Positions 9,342 to 22,787 of a DNA stretch of 64,000 bases are shown here, one piece after another. The notes beneath the pieces are model-generated. The model made no database searches and was not told the origin of the DNA. It saw only the letters and a list, made by a program, of their open reading frames with translations. The stretch lies in assembly GCA_921293015.1 (NCBI GenBank), contig OV121093.1, positions 31,568,622-31,632,621 on the forward strand. Reading direction: 5' to 3'. Each line of letters begins with the position of its first letter. Position 1 is the stretch's first letter. The stretch is from Phorcus lineatus. Its lineage: Eukaryota > Mollusca > Gastropoda > Trochida > Trochidae. Position numbers and translations under genes: made by a program.

Positions 9342-9650
9342 AAAACGGGTGTGAAAGGAGTGAGTCCAGTTATATTGGACGGGCTGCCAGCAGACGTCTA
9401 TTCACAGGTGCGAACCCACTACTGCGCGACACGGGGACTTTTGCCTGCTGCATTTCTGCCCTGGGCCAGTACGTCCCTCCTTAGTCAACCTGGTACCATC
9501 AGATTCCTCCGACGGCACCATATTGATGCCGGGCTTAGCGCGGACACCCGATCTACATAGCACGTCTGAAGACAGAACCCCCGTCCTCAAATCGTCCCCA
9601 GTCCAGGCCTGCAAGTAGCTGGATTACAGGAGTTTGCCACAACTCCCAGC
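9342..9650 (-). ncRNA. 7SL: 7SL SRP RNA, full length (class G, GTAGTTT subtype)
   Basis: Complete gene. Its spacer carries AAAATGATGCC in place of AAAATGCTGCC near 9866, a marker shared only with the next two full genes at 11230 and 12595, so these three descend from one recently copied unit. Confidence 0.94.
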
Positions 9651-10183
9651 CGGTAGTTTACTATTTCTTTATCATAGTCATTTCAAAACATGAAATCATC
9701 CGTTTTTACATAGCTATCCTTTCGACGAGCGAAAACCATGTCAACTTAAACTTAGTAAACCCTAACGAAATGGTGATTATTGATACAGAAGGACATTGAC
9801 GCGATTATTTTGTAGCATATGGAAGATTCAATCCGGTGAATACAGAGACTCTTTCCTGTGAGAAAATGATGCCTCTTTGCAAAGAGAACGCAGTTCGTGA
9901 CAGTCTTTAAAAGGTAATAAGGGAGACAACTGTGCTTGCTGAATTTCAGTTTCATCTATATCGTTTTTCCATATCTTTTGTACATTAGACAATTTAACAT
10001 CATAGCAAAGTGATAACTCTTGTATCTCGTAACACAACTAGAGCCGTAAGGGAAAAGAGACAATGTCTTCAAAGGGATATTACTTAGTGTCACATTGTTA
10101 TCTCAGCAAAATACTTGTAACAACACAGTGGTAATTAGTGTATAAATGGGGATTAAAAGCTCTTACATAAAGTAAAAAGATAC

Positions 10184-10404
10184 AAAACGGGTGTGAAAGG
10201 AGTGAGTCCAGTTATATTGGACGGGCTGCCAGCAGACGTCTATTCACAGGTGCGAACCCACTACTGCGCGACACGGGGACTTTTGCCTGCTGCATTTCTG
10301 CCCTGGGCCAGTACGTCCCTCCTTAGTCAACCTGGTACCATCAGATTCCTCCGACGGCACCATATTGATGCCGGGCTTAGCGCGGACACCCGATCTACAT
10401 AGCA
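10184..10404 (-). pseudogene. 7SL S-domain-only copy (short unit)
   Basis: Common CTAC allele; first of two adjacent short units. The spacer has CCGTATGG near 10568. Confidence 0.92.
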
Positions 10405-10706
10405 AAGAGAATGCAGTTCGTGACAGTCTTTAAAAGGTAATAAGGGAGACAACTGTGCTTGCTGAATTTCAGTTTCATCTATATCGTTTTTCCATATCTT
10501 TTGTACATTAGACAATTTAACATCATAGCAAAGTGATAACTCTTGTATCTCGTAACACAACTAGAGCCGTATGGGAAAAGAGACAATGTCTTCAAAGGGA
10601 TATTACTTAGTGTCACATTGTTATCTCAGCAAAATACTTGTAACAACACAGTGGTAATTAGTGTATAAATGGGGATTAAAGGCTCTTACATAAAGTAAAA
10701 AGATAC

Positions 10707-10927
10707 AAAACGGGTGTGAAAGGAGTGAGTCCAGTTATATTGGACGGGCTGCCAGCAGACGTCTATTCACAGGTGCGAACCCACTACTGCGCGACACGGG
10801 GACTTTTGCCTGCTGCATTTCTGCCCTGGGCCAGTACGTCCCTCCTTAGTCAACCTGGTACCATCAGATTCCTCCGACGGCACCATATTGATGCCGGGCT
10901 TAGCGCGGACACCCGATGTACATAGCA
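10707..10927 (-). pseudogene. 7SL S-domain-only copy (short unit, GTAC allele)
   Basis: Second of two adjacent short units, carrying the GTAC allele, so the pair did not arise by simple duplication of one short unit. Confidence 0.92.
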
Positions 10928-11229
10928 AAGAGAATGCAGTTCGTGACAGTCTTTAAAAGGTAATAAGGGAGACAACTGTGCTTGCTGAATTTCAGTTTCA
11001 TCTATATCGTTTTTCCATATCTTTTGTACATTAGACAATTTAACATCATAGCAAAGTGATAACTCTTGTATCTCGTAACACAACTAGAGCCGTAAGGGAA
11101 AAGAGACAATGTCTTCAAAGGGATATTACTTAGTGTCACATTGTTATCTCAGCAAAATACTTGTAACAACACAGTGGTAATTAGTGTATAAATGGGGATT
11201 AAAGGCTCTTACATAAAGTAAAAAGATAC

Positions 11230-11538
11230 AAAACGGGTGTGAAAGGAGTGAGTCCAGTTATATTGGACGGGCTGCCAGCAGACGTCTATTCACAGGTGCG
11301 AACCCACTACTGCGCGACACGGGGACTTTTGCCTGCTGCATTTCTGCCCTGGGCCAGTACGTCCCTCCTTAGTCAACCTGGTACCATCAGATTCCTCCGA
11401 CGGCACCATATTGATGCCGGGCTTAGCGCGGACACCCGATCTACATAGCACGTCTGAAGACAGAACCCCCGTCCTCAAATCGTCCCCAGTCCAGGCCTGC
11501 AAGTAGCTGGATTACAGGAGTTTGCCACAACTCCCAGC
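11230..11538 (-). ncRNA. 7SL: 7SL SRP RNA, full length (class G, GTAGTTT subtype)
   Basis: Complete gene with the AAAATGATGCC spacer marker. It lies to the right of two adjacent short units (10193-11238). Confidence 0.94.
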
Positions 11539-12071
11539 CGGTAGTTTACTATTTCTTTATCATAGTCATTTCAAAACATGAAATCATCCGTTTTTACATA
11601 GCTATCCTTTCGACGAGCGAAAACCATGTCAACTTAAACTTAGTAAACCCTAACGAAATGGTGATTATTGATACAGAAGGACATTGACGCGATTATTTTG
11701 TAGCATATGGAAGATTCAATCCGGTGAATACAGAGACTCTTTCCTGTGAGAAAATGATGCCTCTTTGCAAAGAGAACGCAGTTCGTGACAGTCTTTAAAA
11801 GGTAATAAGGGAGACAACTGTGCTTGCTGAATTTCAGTTTCATCTATATCGTTTTTCCATATCTTTTGTACATTAGACAATTTAACATCATAGCAAAGTG
11901 ATAACTCTTGTATCTCGTAACACAACTAGAGCCGTAAGGGAAAAGAGACAATGTCTTCAAAGGGATATTACTTAGTGTCACATTGTTATCTCAGCAAAAT
12001 ACTTGTAACAACACAGTGGTAATTAGTGTATAAATGGGGATTAAAAGCTCTTACATAAAGTAAAAAGATAC

Positions 12072-12292
12072 AAAACGGGTGTGAAAGGAGTGAGTCCAGT
12101 TATATTGGACGGGCTGCCAGCAGACGTCTATTCACAGGTGCGAACCCACTACTGCGCGACACGGGGACTTTTGCCTGCTGCATTTCTGCCCTGGGCCAGT
12201 ACGTCCCTCCTTAGTCAACCTGGTACCATCAGATTCCTCCGACGGCACCATATTGATGCCGGGCTTAGCGCGGACACCCGATCTACATAGCA
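12072..12292 (-). pseudogene. 7SL S-domain-only copy (short unit)
   Basis: CTAC allele. The spacer has CCGTACGG near 12457, a variant also seen near 25984 in a long unit. Confidence 0.92.
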
Positions 12293-12594
12293 AAGAGAAT
12301 GCAGTTCGTGACAGTCTTTAAAAGGTAATAAGGGAGACAACTGTGCTTGCTGAATTTCAGTTTCATCTATATCGTTTTTCCATATCTTTTGTACATTAGA
12401 CAATTTAACATCATAGCAAAGTGATAACTCTTGTATCTCGTAACACAACTAGAGCCGTACGGGAAAAGAGACAATGTCTTCAAAGGGATATTACTTAGTG
12501 TCACATTGTTATCTCAGCAAAATACTTGTAACAACACAGTGGTAATTAGTGTATAAATGGGGATTAAAGGCTCTTACATAAAGTAAAAAGATAC

Positions 12595-12903
12595 AAAATG
12601 GGTGTGAAAGGAGTGAGTCCAGTTATATTGGACGGGCTGCCAGCAGACGTCTATTCACAGGTGCGAACCCACTACTGCGCGACACGGGGACTTTTGCCTG
12701 CTGCATTTCTGCCCTGGGCCAGTACGTCCCTCCTTAGTCAACCTGGTACCATCAGATTCCTCCGACGGCACCATATTGATGCCGGGCTTAGCGCGGACAC
12801 CCGATCTACATAGCACGTCTGAAGACAGAACCCCCGTCCTCAAATCGTCCCCAGTCCAGGCCTGCAAGTAGCTGGATTACAGGAGTTTGCCACAACTCCC
12901 AGC
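12595..12903 (-). ncRNA. 7SL: 7SL SRP RNA, full length (class G, GTAGTTT subtype)
   Basis: Complete gene and the third member of the AAAATGATGCC spacer group. It is the last class G gene of the left part of the window; class G returns mainly at 59 kb. Confidence 0.94.
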
Positions 12904-13436
12904 CGGTAGTTTACTATTTCTTTATCATAGTCATTTCAAAACATGAAATCATCCGTTTTTACATAGCTATCCTTTCGACGAGCGAAAACCATGTCAACTT
13001 AAACTTAGTAAACCCTAACGAAATGGTGATTATTGATACAGAAGGACATTGACGCGATTATTTTGTAGCATATGGAAGATTCAATCCGGTGAATACAGAG
13101 ACTCTTTCCTGTGAGAAAATGATGCCTCTTTGCAAAGAGAACGCAGTTCGTGACAGTCTTTAAAAGGTAATAAGGGAGACAACTGTGCTTGCTGAATTTC
13201 AGTTTCATCTATATCGTTTTTCCATATCTTTTGTACATTAGACAATTTAACATCATAGCAAAGTGATAACTCTTGTATCTCGTAACACAACTAGAGCCGT
13301 AAGGGAAAAGAGACAATGTCTTCAAAGGGATATTACTTAGTGTCACATTGTTATCTCAGCAAAATACTTGTAACAACACAGTGGTAATTAGTGTATAAAT
13401 GGGGATTAAAAGCTCTTACATAAAGTAAAAAGATAC

Positions 13437-13657
13437 AAAACGGGTGTGAAAGGAGTGAGTCCAGTTATATTGGACGGGCTGCCAGCAGACGTCTATTCAC
13501 AGGTGCGAACCCACTACTGCGCGACACGGGGACTTTTGCCTGCTGCATTTCTGCCCTGGGCCAGTACGTCCCTCCTTAGTCAACCTGGTACCATCAGATT
13601 CCTCCGACGGCACCATATTGATGCCGGGCTTAGCGCGGACACCCGATCTACATAGCA
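13437..13657 (-). pseudogene. 7SL S-domain-only copy (short unit)
   Basis: CTAC allele; first of two adjacent short units. Confidence 0.92.
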
Positions 13658-13959
13658 AAGAGAATGCAGTTCGTGACAGTCTTTAAAAGGTAATAAGGGA
13701 GACAACTGTGCTTGCTGAATTTCAGTTTCATCTATATCGTTTTTCCATATCTTTTGTACATTAGACAATTTAACATCATAGCAAAGTGATAACTCTTGTA
13801 TCTCGTAACACAACTAGAGCCGTAAGGGAAAAGAGACAATGTCTTCAAAGGGATATTACTTAGTGTCACATTGTTATCTCAGCAAAATACTTGTAACAAC
13901 ACAGTGGTAATTAGTGTATAAATGGGGATTAAAGGCTCTTACATAAAGTAAAAAGATAC

Positions 13960-14180
13960 AAAATGGGTGTGAAAGGAGTGAGTCCAGTTATATTGGACGG
14001 GCTGCCAGCAGACGTCTATTCACAGGTGCGAACCCACTACTGCGCGACACGGGGACTTTTGCCTGCTGCATTTCTGCCCTGGGCCAGTACGTCCCTCCTT
14101 AGTCAACCTGGTACCATCAGATTCCTCCGACGGCACCATATTGATGCCGGGCTTAGCGCGGACACCCGATCTAAATAGCA
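13960..14180 (-). pseudogene. 7SL S-domain-only copy (short unit, CTAAAT allele)
   Basis: A at 14174, the allele shared with the copy at 3563, with the AAAATGGG tail variant. Confidence 0.92.
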
Positions 14181-14482
14181 AAGAGAATGCAGTTCGTGAC
14201 AGTCTTTAAAAGGTAATAAGGGAGACAACTGTGCTTGCTGAATTTCAGTTTCATCTATATCGTTTTTCCATATCTTTTGTACATTAGACAATTTAACATC
14301 ATAGCAAAGTGATAACTCTTGTATCTCGTAACACAACTAGAGCCGTAAGGGAAAAGAGACAATGTCTTCAAAGGGATATTACTTAGTGTCACATTGTTAT
14401 CTCAGCAAAATACTTGTAACAACACAGTGGTAATTAGTGTATAAATGGGGATTAAAGGCTCTTACATAAAGTAAAAAGATAC

Positions 14483-14791
14483 AAAACGGGTGTGAAAGGA
14501 GTGAGTCCAGTTATATTGGACGGGCTGCCAGCAGACGTCTATTCACAGGTGCGAACCCACTACTGCGCGACACGGGGACTTTTGCCTGCTGCATTTCTGC
14601 CCTGGGCCAGTACGTCCCTCCTTAGTCAACCTGGTACCATCAGATTCCTCCGACGGCACCATATTGATGCCGGGCTTAGCGCGGACACCCGATCTACATA
14701 GCACGTCTGAAGACAGAACCCCCGTCCTCAAATCGTCCCCAGTCCAGGCCTCCACGTAGCTGGATTACAGGAGTTTGCCACAACTCCCAGC
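14483..14791 (-). ncRNA. 7SL: 7SL SRP RNA, full length (class C)
   Basis: Complete class C gene. Its spacer has private changes shared only with the copy at 16690 (GAAAAGGTG and TTGACCCG), so these two units are close relatives 2,207 bp apart. Confidence 0.94.
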
Positions 14792-15324
14792 CGGTAGTTT
14801 ACTATTTCTTTATCATAGTCATTTCAAAACATGAAATCATCCGTTTTTACATAGCTATCCTTTCGACGAGCGAAAACCATGTCAACTTAAACTTAGTAAA
14901 CCCTAACGAAAAGGTGATTATTGATACAAAAGGACATTGACCCGATTATTTTGTAGCATATGGAAGATTCAATCCGGTGAATACAGAGACTCTTTCCTGT
15001 GAGAAAATGCTGCCTCTTTGCAAAGAGAATGCAGTTCGTGACAGTCTTTAAAAGGTAATAAGGGAGACAACTGTGCTTGCTGAATTTCAGTTTCATCTAT
15101 ATCGTTTTTCCATATCTTTTGTACATTAGACAATTTAACATCATAGCAAAGTGATAACTCTTGTATCTCGTAACACAACTAGAGCCGTAAGGGAAAAGAG
15201 ACAATGTCTTCAAAGGGATATTACTTAGTGTCACATTGTTATCTCAGCAAAATACTTGTAACAACACAGTGGTAATTAGTGTATAAATGGGGATTAAAGG
15301 CTCTTACATAAAGTAAAAAGATAC

Positions 15325-15633
15325 AAAACGGGTGTGAAAGGAGTGAGTCCAGTTATATTGGACGGGCTGCCAGCAGACGTCTATTCACAGGTGCGAACCC
15401 ACTACTGCGCGACACGGGGACTTTTGCCTGCTGCATTTCTGCCCTGGGCCAGTACGTCCCTCCTTAGTCAACCTGGTACCATCAGATTCCTCCGACGGCA
15501 CCATATTGATGCCGGGCTTAGCGCGGACACCCGATCTACATAGCACGTCTGAAGACAGAACCCCCGTCCTCAAATCGTCCCCAGTCCAGGCCTCCACGTA
15601 GCTGGATTACAGGAGTTTGCCACAACTCCCAGC
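15325..15633 (-). ncRNA. 7SL: 7SL SRP RNA, full length (class C)
   Basis: Complete class C gene. The spacer has a private ACCAGGTC for ACCATGTC near 15721. Confidence 0.94.
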
Positions 15634-16166
15634 CGGTAGTTTACTATTTCTTTATCATAGTCATTTCAAAACATGAAATCATCCGTTTTTACATAGCTAT
15701 CCTTTCGACGAGCGAAAACCAGGTCAACTTAAACTTAGTAAACCCTAACGAAATGGTGATTATTGATACAGAAGGACATTGACACGATTATTTTGTAGCA
15801 TATGGAAGATTCAATCCGGTGAATACAGAGACTCTTTCCTGTGAGAAAATGCTGCCTCTTTGCAAAGAGAATGCAGTTCGTGACAGTCTTTAAAAGGTAA
15901 TAAGGGAGACAACTGTGCTTGCTGAATTTCAGTTTCATCTATATCGTTTTTCCATATCTTTTGTACATTAGACAATTTAACATCATAGCAAAGTGATAAC
16001 TCTTGTATCTCGTAACACAACTAGAGCCGTAAGGGAAAAGAGACAATGTCTTCAAAGGGATATTACTTAGTGTCACATTGTTATCTCAGCAAAATACTTG
16101 TAACAACACAGTGGTAATTAGTGTATAAATGGGGATTAAAAGCTCTTACATAAAGTAAAAAGATAC

Positions 16167-16387
16167 AAAACGGGTGTGAAAGGAGTGAGTTTAGTTATAT
16201 TGGACGGGCTGCCAGCAGACGTCTATTCACAGGTGCGAACCCACTACTGCGCGACACGGGGACTTTTGCCTGCTGCATTTCTGCCCTGGGCCAGTACGTC
16301 CCTCCTTAGTCAACCTGGTACCATCAGATTCCTCCGACGGCACCATATTGATGCCGGGCTTAGCGCGGACACCCGATCTACATAGCA
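16167..16387 (-). pseudogene. 7SL S-domain-only copy (short unit, private CC to TT)
   Basis: CTAC allele with a private double change CC to TT at 16191-16192, in the 3' strand of the terminal stem of the RNA. Confidence 0.92.
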
Positions 16388-16689
16388 AAGAGAATGCAGT
16401 TCGTGACAGTCTTTAAAAGGTAATAAGGGAGACAACTGTGCTTGCTGAATTTCAGTTTCATCTATATCGTTTTTCCATATCTTTTGTACATTAGACAATT
16501 TAACATCATAGCAAAGTGATAACTCTTGTATCTCGTAACACAACTAGAGCCGTAAGGGAAAAGAGACAATGTCTTCAAAGGGATATTACTTAGTGTCACA
16601 TTGTTATCTCAGCAAAATACTTGTAACAACACAGTGGTAATTAGTGTATAAATGGGGATTAAAGGCTCTTACATAAAGTAAAAAGATAC

Positions 16690-16998
16690 AAAACGGGTGT
16701 GAAAGGAGTGAGTCCAGTTATATTGGACGGGCTGCCAGCAGACGTCTATTCACAGGTGCGAACCCACTACTGCGCGACACGGGGACTTTTGCCTGCTGCA
16801 TTTCTGCCCTGGGCCAGTACGTCCCTCCTTAGTCAACCTGGTACCATCAGATTCCTCCGACGGCACCATATTGATGCCGGGCTTAGCGCGGACACCCGAT
16901 CTACATAGCACGTCTGAAGACAGAACCCCCGTCCTCAAATCGTCCCCAGTCCAGGCCTCCACGTAGCTGGATTACAGGAGTTTGCCACAACTCCCAGC
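16690..16998 (-). ncRNA. 7SL: 7SL SRP RNA, full length (class C)
   Basis: Complete class C gene. It shares the GAAAAGGTG and TTGACCCG spacer variants with the copy at 14483 and is followed by four more complete genes with no short unit. Confidence 0.94.
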
Positions 16999-17531
16999 CG
17001 GTAGTTTACTATTTCTTTATCATAGTCATTTCAAAACATGAAATCATCCGTTTTTACATAGCTATCCTTTCGACGAGCGAAAACCATGTCAACTTAAACT
17101 TAGTAAACCCTAACGAAAAGGTGATTATTGATACAGAAGGACATTGACCCGATTATTTTGTAGCATATGGAAGATTCAATCCGGTGAATACAGAGACTCT
17201 TTCCTGTGAGAAAATGCTGCCTCTTTGCAAAGAGAATGCAGTTCGTGACAGTCTTTAAAAGGTAATAAGGGAGACAACTGTGCTTGCTGAATTTCAGTTT
17301 CATCTATATCGTTTTTCCATATCTTTTGTACATTAGACAATTTAACATCATAGCAAAGTGATAACTCTTGTATCTCGTAACACAACTAGAGCCGTAAGGG
17401 AAAAGAGACAATGTCTTCAAAGGGATATTACTTAGTGTCACATTGTTATCTCAGCAAAATACTTGTAACAACACAGTGGTAATTAGTGTATAAATGGGGA
17501 TTAAAGGCTCTTACATAAAGTAAAAAGATAC

Positions 17532-17840
17532 AAAACGGGTGTGAAAGGAGTGAGTCCAGTTATATTGGACGGGCTGCCAGCAGACGTCTATTCACAGGTG
17601 CGAACCCACTACTGCGCGACAAGGGGACTTTTGCCTGCTGCATTTCTGCCCTGGGCCAGTACGTCCCTCCTTAGTCAACCTGGTACCATCAGATTCCTCC
17701 GACGGCACCATATTGATGCCGGGCTTAGCGCGGACACCCGATCTACATAGCACGTCTGAAGACAGAACCCCCGTCCTCAAATCGTCCCCAGTCCAGGCCT
17801 CCAAGTAGCTGGATTACAGGAGTTTGCCACAACTCCCAGC
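17532..17840 (-). ncRNA. 7SL: 7SL SRP RNA, full length (class A)
   Basis: Complete class A gene. It is the only class A copy not followed by a short unit. The spacer has a private AGACCCG for AGAGCCG near 18233. Confidence 0.94.
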
Positions 17841-18373
17841 CGGTAGTTTACTATTTCTTTATCATAGTCATTTCAAAACATGAAATCATCCGTTTTTACA
17901 TAGCTATCCTTTCGACGAGCGAAAACCATGTCAACTTAAACTTAGTAAACCCTAACGAAATGGTGATTATTGATACAGAAGGACATTGACACGATTATTT
18001 TGTAGCATATGGAAGATTCAATCCGGTGAATACAGAGACTCTTTCCTGTGAGAAAATGCTGCCTCTTTGCAAAGAGAATGCAGTTCGTGACAGTCTTTAA
18101 AAGGTAATAAGGGAGACAACTGTGCTTGCTGAATTTCAGTTTCATCTATATCGTTTTTCCATATCTTTTGTACATTAGACAATTTAACATCATAGCAAAG
18201 TGATAACTCTTGTATCTCGTAACACAACTAGACCCGTAAGGGAAAAGAGACAATGTCTTCAAAGGGATATTACTTAGTGTCACATTGTTATCTCAGCAAA
18301 ATACTTGTAACAACACAGTGGTAATTAGTGTATAAATGGGGATTAAAAGCTCTTACATAAAGTAAAAAGATAC

Positions 18374-18682
18374 AAAACGGGTGTGAAAGGAGTGAGTCCA
18401 GTTATATTGGACGGGCTGCCAGCAGACGTCTATTCACAGGTGCGAACCCACTACTGCGCGACACGGGGACTTTTGCCTGCTGCATTTCTGCCCTGGGCCA
18501 GTACGTCCCTCCTTAGTCAACCTGGTACCATCAGATTCCTCCGACGGCACCATATTGATGCCGGGCTTAGCGCGGACACCCGATCTACATAGCACGTCTG
18601 AAGACAGAACCCCCGTCCTCAAATCGTCCCCAGTCCAGGCCTCCACGTAGCTGGATTACAGGAGTTTGCCACAACTCCCAGC
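18374..18682 (-). ncRNA. 7SL: 7SL SRP RNA, full length (class C)
   Basis: Complete class C gene. It starts the recurring four-unit motif C-C-A-short. Confidence 0.94.
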
Positions 18683-19215
18683 CGGTAGTTTACTATTTCT
18701 TTATCATAGTCATTTCAAAACATGAAATCATCCGTTTTTACATAGCTATCCTTTCGACGAGCGAAAACCATGTCAACTTAAACTTAGTAAACCCTAACGA
18801 AATGGTGATTATTGATACAGAAGGACATTGACACGATTATTTTGTAGCATATGGAAGATTCAATCCGGTGAATACAGAGACTCTTTCCTGTGAGAAAATG
18901 CTGCCTCTTTGCAAAGAGAATGCAGTTCGTGACAGTCTTTAAAAGGTAATAAGGGAGACAACTGTGCTTGCTGAATTTCAGTTTCATCTATATCGTTTTT
19001 CCATATCTTTTGTACATTAGACAATTTAACATCATAGCAAAGTGATAACTCTTGTATCTCGTAACACAACTAGAGCCGTAAGGGAAAAGAGACAATGTCT
19101 TCAAAGGGATATTACTTAGTGTCACATTGTTATCTCAGCAAAATACTTGTAACAACACAGTGGTAATTAGTGTATAAATGGGGATTAAAGGCTCTTACAT
19201 AAAGTAAAAAGATAC

Positions 19216-19524
19216 AAAACGGGTGTGAAAGGAGTGAGTCCAGTTATATTGAACGGGCTGCCAGCAGACGTCTATTCACAGGTGCGAACCCACTACTGCG
19301 CGACACGGGGACTTTTGCCTGCTGCATTTCTGCCCTGGGCCAGTACGTCCCTCCTTAGTCAACCTGGTACCATCAGATTCCTCCGACGGCACCATATTGA
19401 TGCCGGGCTTAGCGCGGACACCCGATCTACATAGCACGTCTGAAGACAGAACCCCCGTCCTCAAATCGTCCCCAGTCCAGGCCTCCACGTAGCTGGATTA
19501 CAGGAGTTTGCCACAACTCCCAGC
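19216..19524 (-). ncRNA. 7SL: 7SL SRP RNA, full length (class C, helix 5 change)
   Basis: Complete class C gene with a private G to A at 19252. In the RNA this turns CCCGUCC of helix 5 into CCCGUUC, replacing a G-C pair by a G-U wobble, so the stem survives. Confidence 0.94.
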
Positions 19525-20057
19525 CGGTAGTTTACTATTTCTTTATCATAGTCATTTCAAAACATGAAATCATCCGTTTTTACATAGCTATCCTTTCGAC
19601 GAGCGAAAACCATGTCAACTTAAACTTAGTAAACCCTAACGAAATGGTGATTATTGATACAGAAGGACATTGACACGATTATTTTGTAGCATATGGAAGA
19701 TTCAATCCGGTGAATACAGAGACTCTTTCCTGTGAGAAAATGCTGCCTCTTTGCAAAGAGAATGCAGTTCGTGACAGTCTTTAAAAGGTAATAAGGGAGA
19801 CAACTGTGCTTGCTGAATTTCAGTTTCATCTATATCGTTTTTCCATATCTTTTGTACATTAGACAATTTAACATCATAGCAAAGTGATAACTCTTGTATC
19901 TCGTAACACAACTAGAGCCGTAAGGGAAAAGAGACAATGTCTTCAAAGGGATATTACTTAGTGTCACATTGTTATCTCAGCAAAATACTTGTAACAACAC
20001 AGTGGTAATTAGTGTATAAATGGGGATTAAAGGCTCTTACATAAAGTAAAAAGATAC

Positions 20058-20366
20058 AAAACGGGTGTGAAAGGAGTGAGTCCAGTTATATTGGACGGGC
20101 TGCCAGCAGACGTCTATTCACAGGTGCGAACCCACTACTGCGCGACAAGGGGACTTTTGCCTGCTGCATTTCTGCCCTGGGCCAGTACGTCCCTCCTTAG
20201 TCAACCTGGTACCATCAGATTCCTCCGACGGCACCATATTGATGCCGGGCTTAGCGCGGACACCCGATCTACATAGCACGTCTGAAGACAGAACCCCCGT
20301 CCTCAAATCGTCCCCAGTCCAGGCCTCCAAGTAGCTGGATTACAGGAGTTTGCCACAACTCCCAGC
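20058..20366 (-). ncRNA. 7SL: 7SL SRP RNA, full length (class A)
   Basis: Complete class A gene, followed by two consecutive short units (20909-21954). Confidence 0.94.
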
Positions 20367-20899
20367 CGGTAGTTTACTATTTCTTTATCATAGTCATTTC
20401 AAAACATGAAATCATCCGTTTTTACATAGCTATCCTTTCGACGAGCGAAAACCATGTCAACTTAAACTTAGTAAACCCTAACGAAATGGTGATTATTGAT
20501 ACAGAAGGACATTGACACGATTATTTTGTAGCATATGGAAGATTCAATCCGGTGAATACAGAGACTCTTTCCTGTGAGAAAATGCTGCCTCTTTGCAAAG
20601 AGAATGCAGTTCGTGACAGTCTTTAAAAGGTAATAAGGGAGACAACTGTGCTTGCTGAATTTCAGTTTCATCTATATCGTTTTTCCATATCTTTTGTACA
20701 TTAGACAATTTAACATCATAGCAAAGTGATAACTCTTGTATCTCGTAACACAACTAGAGCCGTAAGGGAAAAGAGACAATGTCTTCAAAGGGATATTACT
20801 TAGTGTCACATTGTTATCTCAGCAAAATACTTGTAACAACACAGTGGTAATTAGTGTATAAATGGGGATTAAAAGCTCTTACATAAAGTAAAAAGATAC

Positions 20900-21120
20900 A
20901 AAACGGGTGTGAAAGGAGTGAGTCCAGTTATATTGGACGGGCTGCCAGCAGACGTCTATTCACAGGTGCGAACCCACTACTGCGCGACACGGGGACTTTT
21001 GCCTGCTGCATTTCTGCCCTGGGCCAGTACGTCCCTCCTTAGTCAACCTGGTACCATCAGATTCCTCCGACGGCACCATATTGATGCCGGGCTTAGCGCG
21101 GACACCCGATCTACATAGCA
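20900..21120 (-). pseudogene. 7SL S-domain-only copy (short unit)
   Basis: CTAC allele; first of two adjacent short units. The spacer has a private GGTAAAAAG near 21154. Confidence 0.92.
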
Positions 21121-21422
21121 AAGAGAATGCAGTTCGTGACAGTCTTTAAAAGGTAAAAAGGGAGACAACTGTGCTTGCTGAATTTCAGTTTCATCTATAT
21201 CGTTTTTCCATATCTTTTGTACATTAGACAATTTAACATCATAGCAAAGTGATAACTCTTGTATCTCGTAACACAACTAGAGCCGTAAGGGAAAAGAGAC
21301 AATGTCTTCAAAGGGATATTACTTAGTGTCACATTGTTATCTCAGCAAAATACTTGTAACAACACAGTGGTAATTAGTGTATAAATGGGGATTAAAGGCT
21401 CTTACATAAAGTAAAAAGATAC

Positions 21423-21643
21423 AAAACGGGTGTGAAAGGAGTGAGTCCAGTTATATTGGACGGGCTGCCAGCAGACGTCTATTCACAGGTGCGAACCCAC
21501 TACTGCGCGACACGGGGACTTTTGCCTGCTGCATTTCTGCCCTGGGCCAGTACGTCCCTCCTTAGTCAACCTGGTACCATCAGATTCCTCCGACGGCACC
21601 ATATTGATGCCGGGCTTAGCGCGGACACCCGATGTACATAGCA
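21423..21643 (-). pseudogene. 7SL S-domain-only copy (short unit, GTAC allele)
   Basis: GTAC allele; second of two adjacent short units, the same CTAC-GTAC order as at 10184-10927. Confidence 0.92.
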
Positions 21644-21945
21644 AAGAGAATGCAGTTCGTGACAGTCTTTAAAAGGTAATAAGGGAGACAACTGTGCTTG
21701 CTGAATTTCAGTTTCATCTATATCGTTTTTCCATATCTTTTGTACATTAGACAATTTAACATCATAGCAAAGTGATAACTCTTGTATCTCGTAACACAAC
21801 TAGAGCCGTAAGGGAAAAGAGACAATGTCTTCAAAGGGATATTACTTAGTGTCACATTGTTATCTCAGCAAAATACTTGTAACAACACAGTGGTAATTAG
21901 TGTATAAATGGGGATTAAAGGCTCTTACATAAAGTAAAAAGATAC

Positions 21946-22254
21946 AAAACGGGTGTGAAAGGAGTGAGTCCAGTTATATTGGACGGGCTGCCAGCAGACG
22001 TCTATTCACAGGTGCGAACCCACTACTGCGCGACACGGGGACTTTTGCCTGCTGCATTTCTGCCCTGGGCCAGTACGTCCCTCCTTAGTCAACCTGGTAC
22101 CATCAGATTCCTCCGACGGCACCATATTGATGCCGGGCTTAGCGCGGACACCCGATCTACATAGCACGTCTGAAGACAGAACCCCCGTCCTCAAATCGTC
22201 CCCAGTCCAGGCCTCCACGTAGCTGGATTACAGGAGTTTGCCACAACTCCCAGC
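21946..22254 (-). ncRNA. 7SL: 7SL SRP RNA, full length (class C)
   Basis: Complete class C gene with no private change seen in the RNA. Confidence 0.94.
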
Positions 22255-22787
22255 CGGTAGTTTACTATTTCTTTATCATAGTCATTTCAAAACATGAAAT
22301 CATCCGTTTTTACATAGCTATCCTTTCGACGAGCGAAAACCATGTCAACTTAAACTTAGTAAACCCTAACGAAATGGTGATTATTGATACAGAAGGACAT
22401 TGACACGATTATTTTGTAGCATATGGAAGATTCAATCCGGTGAATACAGAGACTCTTTCCTGTGAGAAAATGCTGCCTCTTTGCAAAGAGAATGCAGTTC
22501 GTGACAGTCTTTAAAAGGTAATAAGGGAGACAACTGTGCTTGCTGAATTTCAGTTTCATCTATATCGTTTTTCCATATCTTTTGTACATTAGACAATTTA
22601 ACATCATAGCAAAGTGATAACTCTTGTATCTCGTAACACAACTAGAGCCGTAAGGGAAAAGAGACAATGTCTTCAAAGGGATATTACTTAGTGTCACATT
22701 GTTATCTCAGCAAAATACTTGTAACAACACAGTGGTAATTAGTGTATAAATGGGGATTAAAGGCTCTTACATAAAGTAAAAAGATAC